From contig NZ_BMIN01000002.1 of the NCBI RefSeq assembly GCF_014642405.1, forward strand, positions 310,001-374,000: 64,000 nucleotides of DNA, in the 5' to 3' direction. The stretch's first letter is position 1. Every line of letters starts with the position of its first letter. The notes under the pieces are model-generated. The model was given only the letters and a program-made list of their open reading frames with translations. It did no database searches and was not told the origin of the DNA. The DNA is from Pontibacillus salipaludis (GTDB lineage Bacteria > Bacillota > Bacilli > Bacillales > BH030062). Both the position numbers and the translations under genes were made by a program. Below, in pieces: positions 9,671-19,447 of the stretch.

Positions 9671-11137
9671 TTATTGGCTAACGTGTGAAAGGGGGTTTTC
9701 CAAGTTACCATTTTTGTAGACTTCAAAGTGTAAATGGATCCCGGTTGAATGACCGGTTGTTCCCATTTTCCCAATGGTTTGACCACTTTTCACCGTTTGA
9801 CCAGTGCTTACTTTAATCGATGAAAGATGAGCGTAAATGGTTTTATATCCGTTGTTATGATCAATAACAACTTTATTCCCATATCCACCATCACGTCCAG
9901 CCTCTGTTACAACGCCATTATCTGCTGCAAGAATCGATCGATCGCTCACTCCTGCAATATCAATCCCCTTATGATAGGATCCCCATCTTGGACCTTGCTT
10001 ACTCGTAATGACGCCGCCAACAGCAGGCCATTTAAAGTTTCCTGTTCCACGTGATGGGATTACTTTCGTCCCTTTGACAACCACCTTTGTTACAGGTTCT
10101 TTCGTTGTCTCTTCGTTTATAACTGTTTCGGTAGTAACCTTACCATTCATTTTACTTATTTCGTATTCAATGTTTTTTGAGCCATCTTCGCCTTCTTGTT
10201 TAACTTCCTGCTCACCTTTATAAAGTTCGTCTGATTCACGAATTTCAGTATCATATTCAAGCGTTTTTTCTACACGCTTCTTTTCGGTTACAAGTACATC
10301 TACATAAGGCTCGTAGTCTGTTACGTTTAGTTCTTGTCCAATTTGAAGCAGCTCATTGTCTTTTAGCTTAGGATTTAACTCCTTAATTTCTTCAGAAGAT
10401 AAATTGTACGAAGAAGCAATCTCTCCTAGTACTTCGCCTTCTTTAATCTTATGAACTTGGTCTGTTAATACGCCTTGCTTAAGAAGTTTAACCATATCGT
10501 TTACCGTTAATATATCTTTAGGAGATATTTTTTTATTAGATAGTGAAACTTTTTCCGATAAAGAAACGTCTATAATACTAGACTCGCCAATCTTTACAGG
10601 CTGTTCTTTTTGCTCTACCGACATTTCTTCAAATGCTTTTAACTTTTCTGAAGATACATATTGTGTTTTAATTTTTTCTAGAGCTTGATCAGCTTGATCC
10701 TTTGACGCCATGAACCCTACAGCCTTACCAGCAATTTCAACTTGCACACCATCAACTTTAATAGATAATTCATCTTCTAATGACTGAACAAGTTGTTGGT
10801 TATTAAAGGTGGGCCGAAACATTTTCTCTGGTACATATGTAACTTCCTCACCTACCGTTAATGGCAGGTCTTTATGCTTTTCTTCAGCTTTATCTACTTT
10901 TTCTTCGACATGCTCTTTAACTACTTTCTTGTCATCCACAATACCTAAGTGCTCGCCATCAACATAAACGTGATACACAGTTGGAATCTGACTCTCAATG
11001 TTATCAGCATACACAGAGCCAAACGTAATCCCTACACCTAAACAAGTCGTTAACGCTATCTTCTTCCATAAAGAATTCTTTCTAGGTTGGTGATCAGCAT
11101 TTTTGTTGAGAGCAGCGCTGGCTTTTTTAAACCACAC
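9671..11137 (-). CDS. LysM-G5-M23 murein endopeptidase
   Basis: The 488-residue surface protein starts with a cationic segment and one membrane helix or signal (about 24-42). A low-similarity region follows, then LysM (about 228-273, peptidoglycan binding), G5 (about 276-357) and an M23 LytM-type zinc peptidase domain (about 373-480). Metal and catalytic residues are visible: H389 and D393 in HKGID, H437 in YAHL, H468/H470 in HLHFE. M23 enzymes cut peptide cross-links of peptidoglycan. The GTG start at 11137 follows AGGGGG. Lying next to the wal operon, with a WalR-like box upstream, it is a plausible WalR target (inference). Confidence 0.92.
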   Translation of the reverse strand: MWFKKASAALNKNADHQPRKNSLWKKIALTTCLGVGITFGSVYADNIESQIPTVYHVYVDGEHLGIVDDKKVVKEHVEEKVDKAEEKHKDLPLTVGEEVTYVPEKMFRPTFNNQQLVQSLEDELSIKVDGVQVEIAGKAVGFMASKDQADQALEKIKTQYVSSEKLKAFEEMSVEQKEQPVKIGESSIIDVSLSEKVSLSNKKISPKDILTVNDMVKLLKQGVLTDQVHKIKEGEVLGEIASSYNLSSEEIKELNPKLKDNELLQIGQELNVTDYEPYVDVLVTEKKRVEKTLEYDTEIRESDELYKGEQEVKQEGEDGSKNIEYEISKMNGKVTTETVINEETTKEPVTKVVVKGTKVIPSRGTGNFKWPAVGGVITSKQGPRWGSYHKGIDIAGVSDRSILAADNGVVTEAGRDGGYGNKVVIDHNNGYKTIYAHLSSIKVSTGQTVKSGQTIGKMGTTGHSTGIHLHFEVYKNGNLENPLSHVSQ

Positions 11138-11430
11138 AGCTTCTTCCCCCTACAATCGTTGCTTTTTTATATTAGTTGAGTTTATTTTTTTACTTTAGCA
11201 CTCTATCAATCTACCATATCTCCTACTATCAAATAAATAGAATTCGAGACGATGTAATATACTTGTATTATAGTTAGCAAATTAATCCGAAAATTCCAGT
11301 GTAACAGGATTACTTGAGTGTAATTTGTTTCTTTTAATGAAATAACACCTTACAAATAACGGGCCTAATGTTTCACCATCGTTACATTTAATAGCGTTCG
11401 AATCAAGACAAAAGTCCTAATCAAAGAGCA
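11138..11430. other. Non-coding gap between the M23 gene and the tRNA operon
   Basis: No credible gene is seen. It should hold the promoter of the M23 gene. The only motif recognised is the WalR-like box at 11253-11269. Confidence 0.5.
11253..11269. promoter_or_regulatory. Candidate WalR box upstream of the M23 gene
   Basis: TGTAAT, 5 bases, TGTATT fits the WalR consensus (TGTWAH-N5-TGTWAH) at 11 of 12 positions. It lies about 115 bases before the GTG. The repeats face away from the gene, so the call is tentative. Confidence 0.35.
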
Positions 11431-11466
11431 ATAAAAAACAGGGCCCTCTACAGAGAGTCCTGTTTA
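11431..11466 (-). terminator. Terminator of the tRNA operon
   Basis: A 12-base stem built on ACAGG-CTCT with G-U tolerance, followed on the minus strand by a T-run. It lies directly after tRNA-Phe. Confidence 0.8.
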
Positions 11467-11474
11467 TTAAAAAG

Positions 11475-11547
<73 letters not shown>

Positions 11548-11602
11548 AAGTAATTACTCACTTCCTATAGTAGGAAGCTAACTATATAGGTATAAATAGT
11601 GG

Positions 11603-11676
11603 CGGTCCGGACGGGACTCGAACCCGCGACCTCCTGCGTGACAGGCAGGCATTCTAACCAACTGAACTACCGGACC
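11603..11676 (-). tRNA. tRNA-Asp (GTC)
   Basis: Cloverleaf of 74 nt with acceptor GGTCCGG/CCGGACC, anticodon GTC and discriminator G. CCA is encoded at 11600-11602. Middle gene of the operon. Confidence 0.97.
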
Positions 11677-11727
11677 TCAAAATAAAGTAGAGGAATCTGA
11701 ATCGATCAGGACCCCTCTATCAGGCAA

Positions 11728-11799
11728 TGACCCGTACGGGATTCGAACCCGTGTTACCGCCGTGAAAGGGCGGTGTCTTAACCACTTGACCAACGGGCC
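11728..11799 (-). tRNA. tRNA-Glu (TTC)
   Basis: Cloverleaf of 72 nt with acceptor GGCCCGT/ACGGGTC, anticodon TTC and discriminator A. CCA is not encoded. First gene of the operon, which corresponds to the tRNA cluster beside purA in B. subtilis. Confidence 0.97.
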
Positions 11800-11843
11800 A
11801 ATATAGAATGTCGAGACGATCTGTCTAACTGACAGCGATATTA

Positions 11844-11872
11844 ATAATAGCAGGATATCTTCTCTTTGGCAA
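11844..11872 (-). promoter_or_regulatory. Sigma-A promoter of the tRNA operon
   Basis: On the minus strand: -35 TTGCCA, 17-base spacer, -10 TATTAT, ending about 45 bases before tRNA-Glu. Confidence 0.65.
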
Positions 11873-11977
11873 TAGATTTTCTATAAAAAATGATAATATT
11901 ATATTTTTAGTGACTTCCTATACCCCTCCCACTACGTATTAACTGAGAGAATGTTTCCGTTTGTGTTATTTGAGAGT

Positions 11978-12105
11978 AAGGTGGTTCGGGAAATCACTCG
12001 TTTTCCGCGGCGAGCTGGGAAGCCTCCTCGTTCGCTGGCGCTCTCTGTGGGGTCTTCCCTATGCTCCTATTGCCGCAGGAGTCTCGCAATTTCCCGAACC
12101 ACCTT
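11978..12105. repeat. MITE-like repeat with perfect 17-bp terminal inverted repeats
   Basis: The ends AAGGTGGTTCGGGAAAT (11978-11994) and its exact complement (12089-12105) bound a 128-bp GC-rich element in AT-rich surroundings. The interior (about 12013-12055) carries CCTCCTCGTTCGCT and CTCTCTGTGGGGTCT. The same segments recur in reverse orientation in the next element. No transposase is encoded. Confidence 0.8.
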
Positions 12106-12199
12106 TGCCATATGTAGAAGGGATGGAAACATGCAATAAGTCAGAGGTCTTCACCCCTCCCACATCTAAGCTGCGCGGCCGTTTTATAAAATTTAGCCA

Positions 12200-12393
12200 G
12201 GGGGGTCTGGGGAACGGGGAGACTCCTGCAGGAGAAAGAGGTAGACGAGACCCCACAGAGAGCGTAAGCGAACGAGGAGGCTCTAAAAAGAAAGGAGAAG
12301 TTCGACTAAAACCGTCACGTCCTGTGACAACGTCGAACGACCCCACATCATGTGGGGCCGCCTGCGGAAAGCGAGTCGTTCACCAGACACCCC
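12200..12393. repeat. Second MITE-like repeat carrying an inserted hairpin module
   Basis: The ends GGGGGGTCTGGGGAAC and (complement of the right end) GGGGTGTCTGGTGAAC match at 14 of 16 positions. The core is an inverted relative of the 11978-12105 element. It differs by an extra block at 12297-12359 that recurs at 60905-60967. Open frames across it reflect its GC content and are not genes. Confidence 0.75.
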
Positions 12394-12489
12394 AAGCACT
12401 TAACAACCGTAACGGCCTCATTCATACAAAAGATTCTCATCCTCAAGGCTTCCGTATAAGGGGGCTATTGTGGAGTGGTTACCCTATAA

Positions 12490-12526
12490 AAAACGCCTGG
12501 AGTATAAGTTATACTCCAGGCGTTTT
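12490..12526 (-). terminator. purA terminator
   Basis: A 16-bp perfect stem (AAAACGCCTGGAGTAT and complement) with a 5-base loop, 60 bases after the purA stop. Confidence 0.9.
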
Positions 12527-12585
12527 AAACGCTTAATAAGGACTATTAATAGCAGTCCAATTACTAACATGCTCTATTTGGCTAT

Positions 12586-13875
12586 TTAAGCTTCGTAGAC
12601 ATCTTTTAAGACGTTCGTCTGGTTTCTGTCTGGGCCAACAGAGAAAACGTTCAGAGGGATACCTGTGAGCTCAGAAACTCTATTTACATAATGCTGGGCA
12701 TTTGTTGGAAGGTCTTCGAAGTTTTTCACACTTGTGATGTCTTCTGTCCATCCTGGCATTTCCTCATAAACGGGTTCACAATCAGCTAAGATATTCAGGT
12801 TTGCTGGATACTCTTCCAAACGTTCACCTTTATACTGATAAGCTACACAGATCTTAAGCGTATCAATCCCTGTTAATACATCAATGGAGTTAAGAGATAA
12901 AGCTGTTATTCCACTTACACGTCTTGCGTGACTGACTACAACACTGTCAAACCAGCCCACGCGACGAGGACGTCCTGTAGTTGTACCATATTCACGACCT
13001 ACCTCACGAATGCGGTCGCCTGTTTCATCGTGTAATTCTGTCGGGAAAGGACCATCTCCAACACGGGATGTATAAGCTTTAGAAACGCCTACAACGTGAT
13101 CGATCTTTGTTGGGCCAACCCCAGAACCAATGGCTACACCACCTGCTGTTGGATTAGAGGACGTTACAAACGGGTAAGTCCCTTGGTCAACATCAAGCAT
13201 AACACCCTGCGCGCCTTCAAATAGCACAGGCTGATCTGAATCAATCGCATCATTAAGAAGTTTAGAAGTATCACAAACGTATTGGGCAATTTGTTGACCA
13301 TATTCAAAGTACTCATTAAAGATTTCATCGACTGCCATCGGGTCAGACTCGTACACTTTTTCGAAAAACTTATTTTTTTCGATTAAGTTTTGCGTAAGCT
13401 TCTCACGAAAAGCGTCAGCATCTAATAAATCAGCAATGCGAATGCCCATGCGGCCTGCTTTATCCATATAAGCCGGTCCAATCCCTTTATTCGTTGTTCC
13501 GATCTTATTATCTCCTTTGCTCTCTTCCTGAAGAGCATCCAATTTAATGTGATAAGGAAGAATCACATGAGCACGGTTGCTAATACGCAAGTTACTTGTT
13601 GATACATTTCGTTCGTGTAAGTATGCAAGTTCTTTTACAAGTGCTTTTGGGTTAATAACCATACCGTTCCCAATTACACACTCTTTATCATTATAGAAAA
13701 TACCTGAAGGGATTAGATGAAGCTTGTACGTCTCCCCTTCAAACTGTATCGTGTGACCAGCATTGTCACCGCCCTGATAACGTGCGACAACTTTTGCTTT
13801 CTCGGATAAGAAGTCAGTAATTTTACCTTTCCCCTCATCTCCCCATTGTGTTCCAACTACTACTACTGAAGACAT
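12586..13875 (-). CDS. purA: Adenylosuccinate synthetase
   Basis: The 429-residue enzyme joins IMP and aspartate with GTP to make adenylosuccinate, the first step from IMP to AMP. The N-terminal [11 protein letters not shown] is the P-loop-like GTP/IMP motif. Further conserved blocks are [20 protein letters not shown], and [13 protein letters not shown] near the C-terminal third. I use the ATG at 13875, preceded by GGCGGAGGTG; the frame continues nine codons further to 13902, but that start has no ribosome site. Two inverted CGAAC motifs upstream may be PurR boxes. Confidence 0.97.
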   Translation of the reverse strand: MSSVVVVGTQWGDEGKGKITDFLSEKAKVVARYQGGDNAGHTIQFEGETYKLHLIPSGIFYNDKECVIGNGMVINPKALVKELAYLHERNVSTSNLRISNRAHVILPYHIKLDALQEESKGDNKIGTTNKGIGPAYMDKAGRMGIRIADLLDADAFREKLTQNLIEKNKFFEKVYESDPMAVDEIFNEYFEYGQQIAQYVCDTSKLLNDAIDSDQPVLFEGAQGVMLDVDQGTYPFVTSSNPTAGGVAIGSGVGPTKIDHVVGVSKAYTSRVGDGPFPTELHDETGDRIREVGREYGTTTGRPRRVGWFDSVVVSHARRVSGITALSLNSIDVLTGIDTLKICVAYQYKGERLEEYPANLNILADCEPVYEEMPGWTEDITSVKNFEDLPTNAQHYVNRVSELTGIPLNVFSVGPDRNQTNVLKDVYEA

Positions 13876-13962
13876 ATATATGGCACCTCCGCCGAATTTC
13901 ATTTCCGTAAAATTGACAACATGAGTAGCTTATCAGCTAGAAAAGGAAAAGTCAAACCAAAA

Positions 13963-14000
13963 CACGAACATTAACATTTTTAATTTAATATACGTTCGTA
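13963..14000 (-). promoter_or_regulatory. Possible PurR box pair upstream of purA
   Basis: CGAAC (13965-13969) and GTTCG (13994-13998) face each other 24 bases apart in an AT-rich stretch. B. subtilis PurBoxes share this inverted CGAAC core with a gap of about 22-23. Flanking matches are imperfect. Confidence 0.4.
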
Positions 14001-14041
14001 ATAATAAATGTTTTGGAGCTTGGAAACCCTTTTATTCTCAT

Positions 14042-14083
14042 AAAAAAAGAGGGAATCCCATTCAAGTGTGGGAAACCCTCTTT
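14042..14083 (-). terminator. dnaC terminator
   Basis: A stem built on AAAGAGGG-TCCCA and TGTGGGA-CCCTCTTT, with a T-run on the minus strand, overlapping the dnaC stop. Confidence 0.85.
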
Positions 14084-15443
14084 AAGCAGGAGGAATATCA
14101 CTCTCGTCATAACGGTGCTCTAAATCAACGAATTTGTTATATTCCTTCACAAACATTAACTCAACGGTTCCTACTGGACCATTACGCTGTTTGGCTAATA
14201 TAATCTCAATGATATTCTCTTTTTCAGATTCTTGATCGTAGTAATCATCACGGTATAAGAAACCTACAATATCGGCATCCTGCTCAATACTCCCGGACTC
14301 ACGAATATCAGACATCATCGGACGTTTATCTTGGCGTCCTTCAACGCCACGAGATAACTGTGATAGAGCTATAAGAGGTACATTCAGTTCTCGGGCTAAT
14401 CCTTTAAGAGCACGCGAAATCTCTGATACCTCTTGCTGACGATTCTCTTTGGAATTTCCGCTTCCCTGAATCAACTGAAGATAGTCAATAAGAATCATAC
14501 CAAGGCCATGTTCTTGCGCAAGGCGTCTGCATTTGGAGCGAATTTCGTTTACTCGAATACCAGGTGTATCATCAATGAATATTCCCGCATTGGATAAGCT
14601 ACCCATAGCCATCGTCAATTTACCCCAGTCTTCTGTTTCAAGCTTACCTGTTCTTAATCTTGTAGCATCAATATTTCCTTCCGCACAAAGCATACGCATG
14701 ACTAGCTGATCTGCTCCCATCTCAAGGGAAAAGATTGCTACGTTCTCATCTGTATGAGCGGCAACGTTCTGTGCAATATTTAAAGCAAACGCCGTTTTTC
14801 CTACAGAAGGACGGGCTGCAATGATAATAAGATCATTTCGTTGGAAACCCGCTGTCATCCCATCAAGATCTCTAAATCCTGTCGGTAATCCTGTTACTTC
14901 AGCTGACGTATTGTGAAGTTGCTCAATATTGTCATACACATCTATTAATACGTCTTTTATATTTTTAAATTTACCGGAATCTTTCTGCTGAGCTACTTCT
15001 AGTATGGACTTCTCCGCATCATTCAAGACACCTTCAATATCCTCTTCGTTCGAGTAACCATTCGTCACAATTGTTGTCGCAGTCTTAATGAGACGACGCA
15101 ATATAGCTTTCTCTTCTACTATTCGAGCGTAATATTCAATATTGGCTGCTGTTGGGACTGAGTTAGCTAAGTCACTAAGGTACGAAACACCACCAATTTC
15201 ATCTAGTGTTTTCGCATTGGAAAGAGAAGTAGTAACGGTTACTAAATCGATAGGTTCTCCCTTTTCAGAAAGGTGGGACATTGCTTCATATATACGCTGG
15301 TGACTAGCGCGGTAAAAATCCTCAGGTTGGAGCAGCTCTGTTGCTGTTGCAATCGATTGTGGTTCCAAAAAAATAGCGCCGAGCACCGCCTGCTCGGCCT
15401 CTATATTATGGGGCGGTGTTCGGTCATTTAAAAAATCGCTCAA
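14082..15443 (-). CDS. dnaC: Replicative DNA helicase (DnaB type)
   Basis: The 453-residue hexameric helicase unwinds DNA at the fork. An N-terminal DnaB domain (about 8-110, PPHNIEAEQAVLGAI) is joined by a linker to a RecA-like motor with Walker A ARPSVGKTAF, Walker B MILIDYLQLI and an arginine-finger region near RNGPVGTVEL. The start is TTG at 15443, preceded by AAGGGGG; the nearby ATG is out of frame. It lies 37 bases after rplI. The B. subtilis name is dnaC; the protein is the E. coli DnaB homologue. Confidence 0.96.
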   Translation of the reverse strand: MSDFLNDRTPPHNIEAEQAVLGAIFLEPQSIATATELLQPEDFYRASHQRIYEAMSHLSEKGEPIDLVTVTTSLSNAKTLDEIGGVSYLSDLANSVPTAANIEYYARIVEEKAILRRLIKTATTIVTNGYSNEEDIEGVLNDAEKSILEVAQQKDSGKFKNIKDVLIDVYDNIEQLHNTSAEVTGLPTGFRDLDGMTAGFQRNDLIIIAARPSVGKTAFALNIAQNVAAHTDENVAIFSLEMGADQLVMRMLCAEGNIDATRLRTGKLETEDWGKLTMAMGSLSNAGIFIDDTPGIRVNEIRSKCRRLAQEHGLGMILIDYLQLIQGSGNSKENRQQEVSEISRALKGLARELNVPLIALSQLSRGVEGRQDKRPMMSDIRESGSIEQDADIVGFLYRDDYYDQESEKENIIEIILAKQRNGPVGTVELMFVKEYNKFVDLEHRYDESDIPPA

Positions 15444-15480
15444 GTCATCTTCCCCCTTTTCAGTTAAGAGGATGGATTAA

Positions 15481-15927
15481 TTATTTCTCTGAAACATGAA
15501 CTTTAATCGTAGCTGTTACCTCATGATGAAGTTTAACAGGTACATTTGTATATCCAAGAGAACGAATTGGTGAATCCATCTCTATTTTACGTTTGTCAAT
15601 TTTAATGTCATGAGATTTCTTCAGTTCTTCAGCAATTTGCTTATTCGTAATAGACCCAAATAAACTACCCTTGTCACCTGATTTAGCTTGTAGCTCGACC
15701 GTAAGATTTTCAAGAGTTTCTTTTAGGCGCTTTGCTTCTTCAAGTTCTTCTTGAGCTTCTTTTTCTTTTTTGTGATCAATTGCTTCTTGGGCTTTTAAAT
15801 TTCCTTTTGTAGCTTCGACCGCCAAATTATTTTTTAGAAGGTAGTTACGAGCATATCCTTCTGAAACGTTCTTTACTTCGCCTTTTTTACCTTTACCTTT
15901 TACATCCTTTGTGAAAATTACCTTCAT
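15481..15927 (-). CDS. rplI: 50S ribosomal protein L9
   Basis: The 148-residue protein has the conserved L9 N-terminus ([21 protein letters not shown]), a long charged connecting helix and a C-terminal 23S rRNA-binding domain. Its ATG overlaps the gdpP stop as ATGA, so the two are coupled. Confidence 0.97.
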   Translation of the reverse strand: MKVIFTKDVKGKGKKGEVKNVSEGYARNYLLKNNLAVEATKGNLKAQEAIDHKKEKEAQEELEEAKRLKETLENLTVELQAKSGDKGSLFGSITNKQIAEELKKSHDIKIDKRKIEMDSPIRSLGYTNVPVKLHHEVTATIKVHVSEK

Positions 15928-17906
15928 GATTCATTACCTCCTTCAAAATACTCATCTATAATTTCTTTTAGTTGTTCTTCAGCTTGTTCAATTGTAGTAT
16001 CGTCAAGCTGAGTAGCAGCATTGGTTAAGTGGCCACCACCATTCATACTTTCCATTAAAATCTGTACGTTAACATCACCTAGTGAGCGGGCACTAATACC
16101 AATCCGTCCATCTGAACGTTCGGATATAACAAATGAGGCTACAACTCCACTCATGGTTAGCAATGTATCAGCTGCTTGCGCAATGATAACAGGGCCGAAT
16201 GTGTCTCCCTCACCTGCCTTTGATATGGCAATTCCGTCGCGGTAAATCTTAGCGCTCTCAATAAGCTTACTCCGTCTCACATAAACATCTAAGTCTTCTT
16301 TCATGAATTTCTGCACAAGCACCGTATCTGCGCCTTTAGAGCGTAAATAACTGGCGGCATCAAACGTTCTAGAGCCAGTACGGAGCGTAAAGCTCTTCGT
16401 GTCTACTATGATTCCAGCTAAAAGAGCAGTAGATTCAAGCATATTCAACTTTAATTTCTTCGGTTGATATTCTAACATTTCTGTTACCAGTTCTGCAGTT
16501 GAAGAGGCATATGGTTCCATATAGACAAGTGTAGGATCCTGTATGAACTCTTCCGCTCTTCTGTGGTGGTCAATCACCACTACATGTTCTGTTTTGTTTA
16601 AGAGTTTCTCTTCAATAACAAGAGAAGGTTTGTGGGTGTCGACTACAACAATTAATGTTTTCTTAGTCACAACCTCATGGGCTTCTTCTGGGTCGATAAA
16701 CCTCGACCATAATTGTTCACTTTTTTGAATCTCATCAAACAAACGTTGAACTCCTGTATTGGCTTCATCTGGATCGTATACAATAAATCCGTCTTTATCA
16801 TTGGCTTGAGCCATTTTCAAGATACCAATACAAGCACCTATTGAGTCCATATCAGGGTTTTTATGCCCCATTACAATAACTTTATCTGCTTCTTGAACAA
16901 GTCCCTTCAGGGCATGGGAAATAACGCGTGCACGTACACGGGTACGCTTTTCCATTGGATTTGTCTTACCTCCATAGAAACGAACCTTCCCATTTTCATC
17001 CTTAATCGCTACTTGGTCTCCTCCTCGTCCGAGCGCTAAATCGAGACTAGACTGGGCCAACTCACCTAAGTCAGGGAGAGAAGCTTCGCCTACACCAATA
17101 CCAAAACTCAGTGTAAGAGGAACATTCTTATCTGTGATTAGTTCACGTACATCGTCCAAGATATCAAATTTAGATCGCTCTAAGTTTTTCAGAATACGGT
17201 GATTTAAAACCGCGAAAAACTTATCTTGCGAGGAGCGTTTTAAATACACTCCATTTTCTTGTGACCATTGATTAAGAATAGATGTAACTTGTGAATTAAT
17301 ATGGCTTTTGGCTGTATCATCCATGGCTTGTGTAATCTCTTCATAGTTATCCAGGAAGATAATCGCCAAGACCGTTCGATCATTTTGATATAGATTCTGA
17401 ACTAATGTTTGTTGAGTTCGGTCAAATAGATACAACAATCGTTCATCTTTTTTTACAACCGTTTGCAATTCATAGTCGTCCATAGAAATCCATACATCGT
17501 TCTTTCCTTCTTTAATCGCTGATACTAGCGTGTCCGAAATTTGATTAAGAGGTTCTCCGACCAATGTTTCCTGAGGAAAAAAGTGATTCATATATGGGTT
17601 AGCCCATTCGATGTTATAGTCCTCACTAAACAGGACAATCCCTATAGGCATCTCCATTAAGGCTTCTTCACCCACTTTTTTCACCCGGTACGAAAGGGTT
17701 GAGATATACTCTTCTGTTTCGTTAATTAGAAACTGTTCAGTTCGAACGCTATAGTAAATAGAAGCGATCAGTAGTGCGGTCATGACTAAACCGAGCTTCC
17801 ACTCATAATAAAAGATCAGCGCTAATAGAAGAATGGATAATGTATAAATCACCCATAAATGACTACTCAACCTTGGTTTTTTAAAGAAATTCGGCATGAC
17901 CGTCAT
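15924..17906 (-). CDS. gdpP: Cyclic-di-AMP phosphodiesterase GdpP
   Basis: The 660-residue membrane protein has two N-terminal helices (about 14-50), a PAS domain (about 80-160), a degenerate GGDEF domain (about 170-300) and a DHH/DHHA1 phosphodiesterase domain (about 340-655). Catalytic motifs include [18 protein letters not shown] and [11 protein letters not shown]. It hydrolyses c-di-AMP, which controls wall stress, potassium and osmotic balance. C-terminal GGGHLTNAA is intact. It is coupled to rplI and follows yybS by 22 bases. Confidence 0.96.
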   Translation of the reverse strand: MTVMPNFFKKPRLSSHLWVIYTLSILLLALIFYYEWKLGLVMTALLIASIYYSVRTEQFLINETEEYISTLSYRVKKVGEEALMEMPIGIVLFSEDYNIEWANPYMNHFFPQETLVGEPLNQISDTLVSAIKEGKNDVWISMDDYELQTVVKKDERLLYLFDRTQQTLVQNLYQNDRTVLAIIFLDNYEEITQAMDDTAKSHINSQVTSILNQWSQENGVYLKRSSQDKFFAVLNHRILKNLERSKFDILDDVRELITDKNVPLTLSFGIGVGEASLPDLGELAQSSLDLALGRGGDQVAIKDENGKVRFYGGKTNPMEKRTRVRARVISHALKGLVQEADKVIVMGHKNPDMDSIGACIGILKMAQANDKDGFIVYDPDEANTGVQRLFDEIQKSEQLWSRFIDPEEAHEVVTKKTLIVVVDTHKPSLVIEEKLLNKTEHVVVIDHHRRAEEFIQDPTLVYMEPYASSTAELVTEMLEYQPKKLKLNMLESTALLAGIIVDTKSFTLRTGSRTFDAASYLRSKGADTVLVQKFMKEDLDVYVRRSKLIESAKIYRDGIAISKAGEGDTFGPVIIAQAADTLLTMSGVVASFVISERSDGRIGISARSLGDVNVQILMESMNGGGHLTNAATQLDDTTIEQAEEQLKEIIDEYFEGGNES

Positions 17907-17928
17907 CTCCTAAACATAAAGTCGATCC

Positions 17929-18867
17929 TTATTGCTTTCCTAATCGTTCTCTTAATGAGAAACCTAAATCAATTATACCTAAAATTCGCATCGGAAACAC
18001 TAATAGGTAAGGGAAAAGTAAAGTTAATACTACTGCCGTTATAGGGAGAGCATTGGAACGTTTTTTGTGGTGGGTCAAGGCAAACAAATATGAAAGGCCC
18101 TGTAGAATCATAAAGAAACCGGTGAGCGTATACATATTCTGCGCCACAACACCCATATACTCTTCTGTGGTTGGGAATACCCAAGTCACTAGAACGGCTA
18201 TGAAATAGTACCATAATACTGATTTCGGAAAGGTAAACTGATGGACCGGCGGAAATCGTAACGTTTGTTTTTCAATCTTACTCTTTATTCTAAACCCAAG
18301 CCATAAGGTAATAAACGAGAAGACTATAGACGAAATTGCCATGACGCTTGGTAACATAGAGGGAAGGTTTTCAAATTGAGCCTGAACAACTGAAAGTTGC
18401 TCTTCAGAAATCCCCATATCTGAAACCATGCTCTCAGTTGACTGAAAAGCTTCATCGAGCATCGATTGGAAAGCCTCTACTAAATTTAAATTAAATAGAA
18501 AGATCATACTTAAATAGAAACTTACGATTCCAATGAGGTACCCAACGGCTCCTTGTGCCCATGCTTCATATGGACTTCTTTCATGGTGTAGAGCAGCTCC
18601 TAAAAAGATTCCACCTACTCCTATGGAAAGAGTAACAGGGATCGCTACAAACCCTAAAATCAACATCGAGATAATCGATAATAGCGCTATAAATAACAAA
18701 GATTGTTTCCAGCCATGTTTAGCAGCAAACAAGAAAAAAGGCAGAGCTAATACTACCATTGAAAAAATAGATAATACAGGAATGACAATGGTAAGTAGAA
18801 GGAGGAGGATATAAACCCCACCATACAATAGGCTCTGACGTAACATACTTGAAGATTTCATTTTCAT
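17929..18867 (-). CDS. yybS: YybS-like membrane protein (DUF2232)
   Basis: The 312-residue protein has about eight hydrophobic segments and no catalytic motif that I recognise. Position (before gdpP and rplI), length and topology match YybS, whose function is unknown. It resembles small-molecule transport S-components in general fold (family knowledge). It is probably the first gene of the yybS-gdpP-rplI-dnaC operon. Confidence 0.88.
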   Translation of the reverse strand: MKMKSSSMLRQSLLYGGVYILLLLLTIVIPVLSIFSMVVLALPFFLFAAKHGWKQSLLFIALLSIISMLILGFVAIPVTLSIGVGGIFLGAALHHERSPYEAWAQGAVGYLIGIVSFYLSMIFLFNLNLVEAFQSMLDEAFQSTESMVSDMGISEEQLSVVQAQFENLPSMLPSVMAISSIVFSFITLWLGFRIKSKIEKQTLRFPPVHQFTFPKSVLWYYFIAVLVTWVFPTTEEYMGVVAQNMYTLTGFFMILQGLSYLFALTHHKKRSNALPITAVVLTLLFPYLLVFPMRILGIIDLGFSLRERLGKQ

Positions 18868-19085
18868 TTACTCTCCTCTAAACCATCTATTGAATAGAAT
18901 TAGATTAACATAAAACGCGTATGTGTTCATTAGTAGTGTCGTCATAGTTCTATGTACTAAATCAATTGTTAAGGTTAACTTTACAATGCTTTATAGGAGA
19001 ACGCAAAAGTTCTAATTTTTCGGAAGTTCATTGAACCTCTTACTTCACATGAATACTATAAAACCACAAAGTTAAAAGGAAAACT
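18868..19085. other. Non-coding gap upstream of yybS
   Basis: Nothing beyond AT-rich sequence is recognised. It should hold the yybS operon promoter. Confidence 0.5.
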
Positions 19086-19134
19086 AAGTTTACAGAAAAC
19101 CCGCCATTAAGCGAGCCTTCTGTAAACTGTTTTT
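19086..19134 (-). terminator. Second terminator-like hairpin after rpsR
   Basis: Arms AGTTTACAGAA and TTCTGTAAACT separated by 27 bases. It follows the rpsR terminator and may be a back-up, or serve another transcript. Confidence 0.55.
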
Positions 19135-19146
19135 ATTGTTGCAAAA

Positions 19147-19174
19147 AAAGCACAGCGTTATATGCTGTGCTTTT
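19147..19174 (-). terminator. rpsR terminator
   Basis: Stem AAAGCACAGC/GCTGTGCTTT with a 7-base loop, followed by T on the minus strand. Confidence 0.9.
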
Positions 19175-19194
19175 AAAAGTCTTACGAAAGAATA

Positions 19195-19422
19195 TTAGTC
19201 GTTAACGTAAGGCAATAATGCCATTTGACGAGAACGTTTAATCGCTCTTGTAAGTTTACGTTGGTATTTAGCAGAAGTTCCTGTTACACGACGAGGAAGA
19301 ATCTTTCCACGCTCAGAAACAAAACGCTTAAGAAGTTCAACATCTTTATAATCGATGTGTGTAATTCCGTTTGCTGTGAAATAACACACTTTTCTACGCT
19401 TCGCGCGACCACGACGAGCCAT
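19195..19422 (-). CDS. rpsR: 30S ribosomal protein S18
   Basis: The 75-residue basic protein carries the S18 core ([17 protein letters not shown]), which binds 16S rRNA next to S6. Strong ribosome site AAGGAGG. Last gene of rpsF-ssb-rpsR. Confidence 0.97.
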   Translation of the reverse strand: MARRGRAKRRKVCYFTANGITHIDYKDVELLKRFVSERGKILPRRVTGTSAKYQRKLTRAIKRSRQMALLPYVND

Positions 19423-19447
19423 AATTGAAAACCTCCTTATAATTTAA

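Larger units (their letters stand above)
11873..12489. other. Repeat-rich non-coding region between purA and the tRNA operon
   Basis: Apart from the two repeats nothing was recognised. Open frames up to 191 codons run across the repeats in several phases and lack start signals, so no gene is called. Confidence 0.6.

Noticed and set aside
9604-9786. A 60-codon frame overlapping the M23 gene end
   Set aside because: Covers the terminator and lies in another phase of a clear gene.
12083-12110. AATTTCCCG considered as a Noc-binding site
   Set aside because: Only half of the palindromic ATTTCCCGGGAAAT is present, and it is the end of the repeat element.
11961-12536. A 191-codon plus-strand frame, and opposing frames, across the purA-tRNA gap
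   Set aside because: It runs through GC-rich repeats, has no ribosome site or known family, and overlaps terminal inverted repeats and a terminator.
19086-19134. Considered as a riboswitch or small RNA
   Set aside because: The loop has no conserved motif; a simple back-up terminator is enough to explain it.
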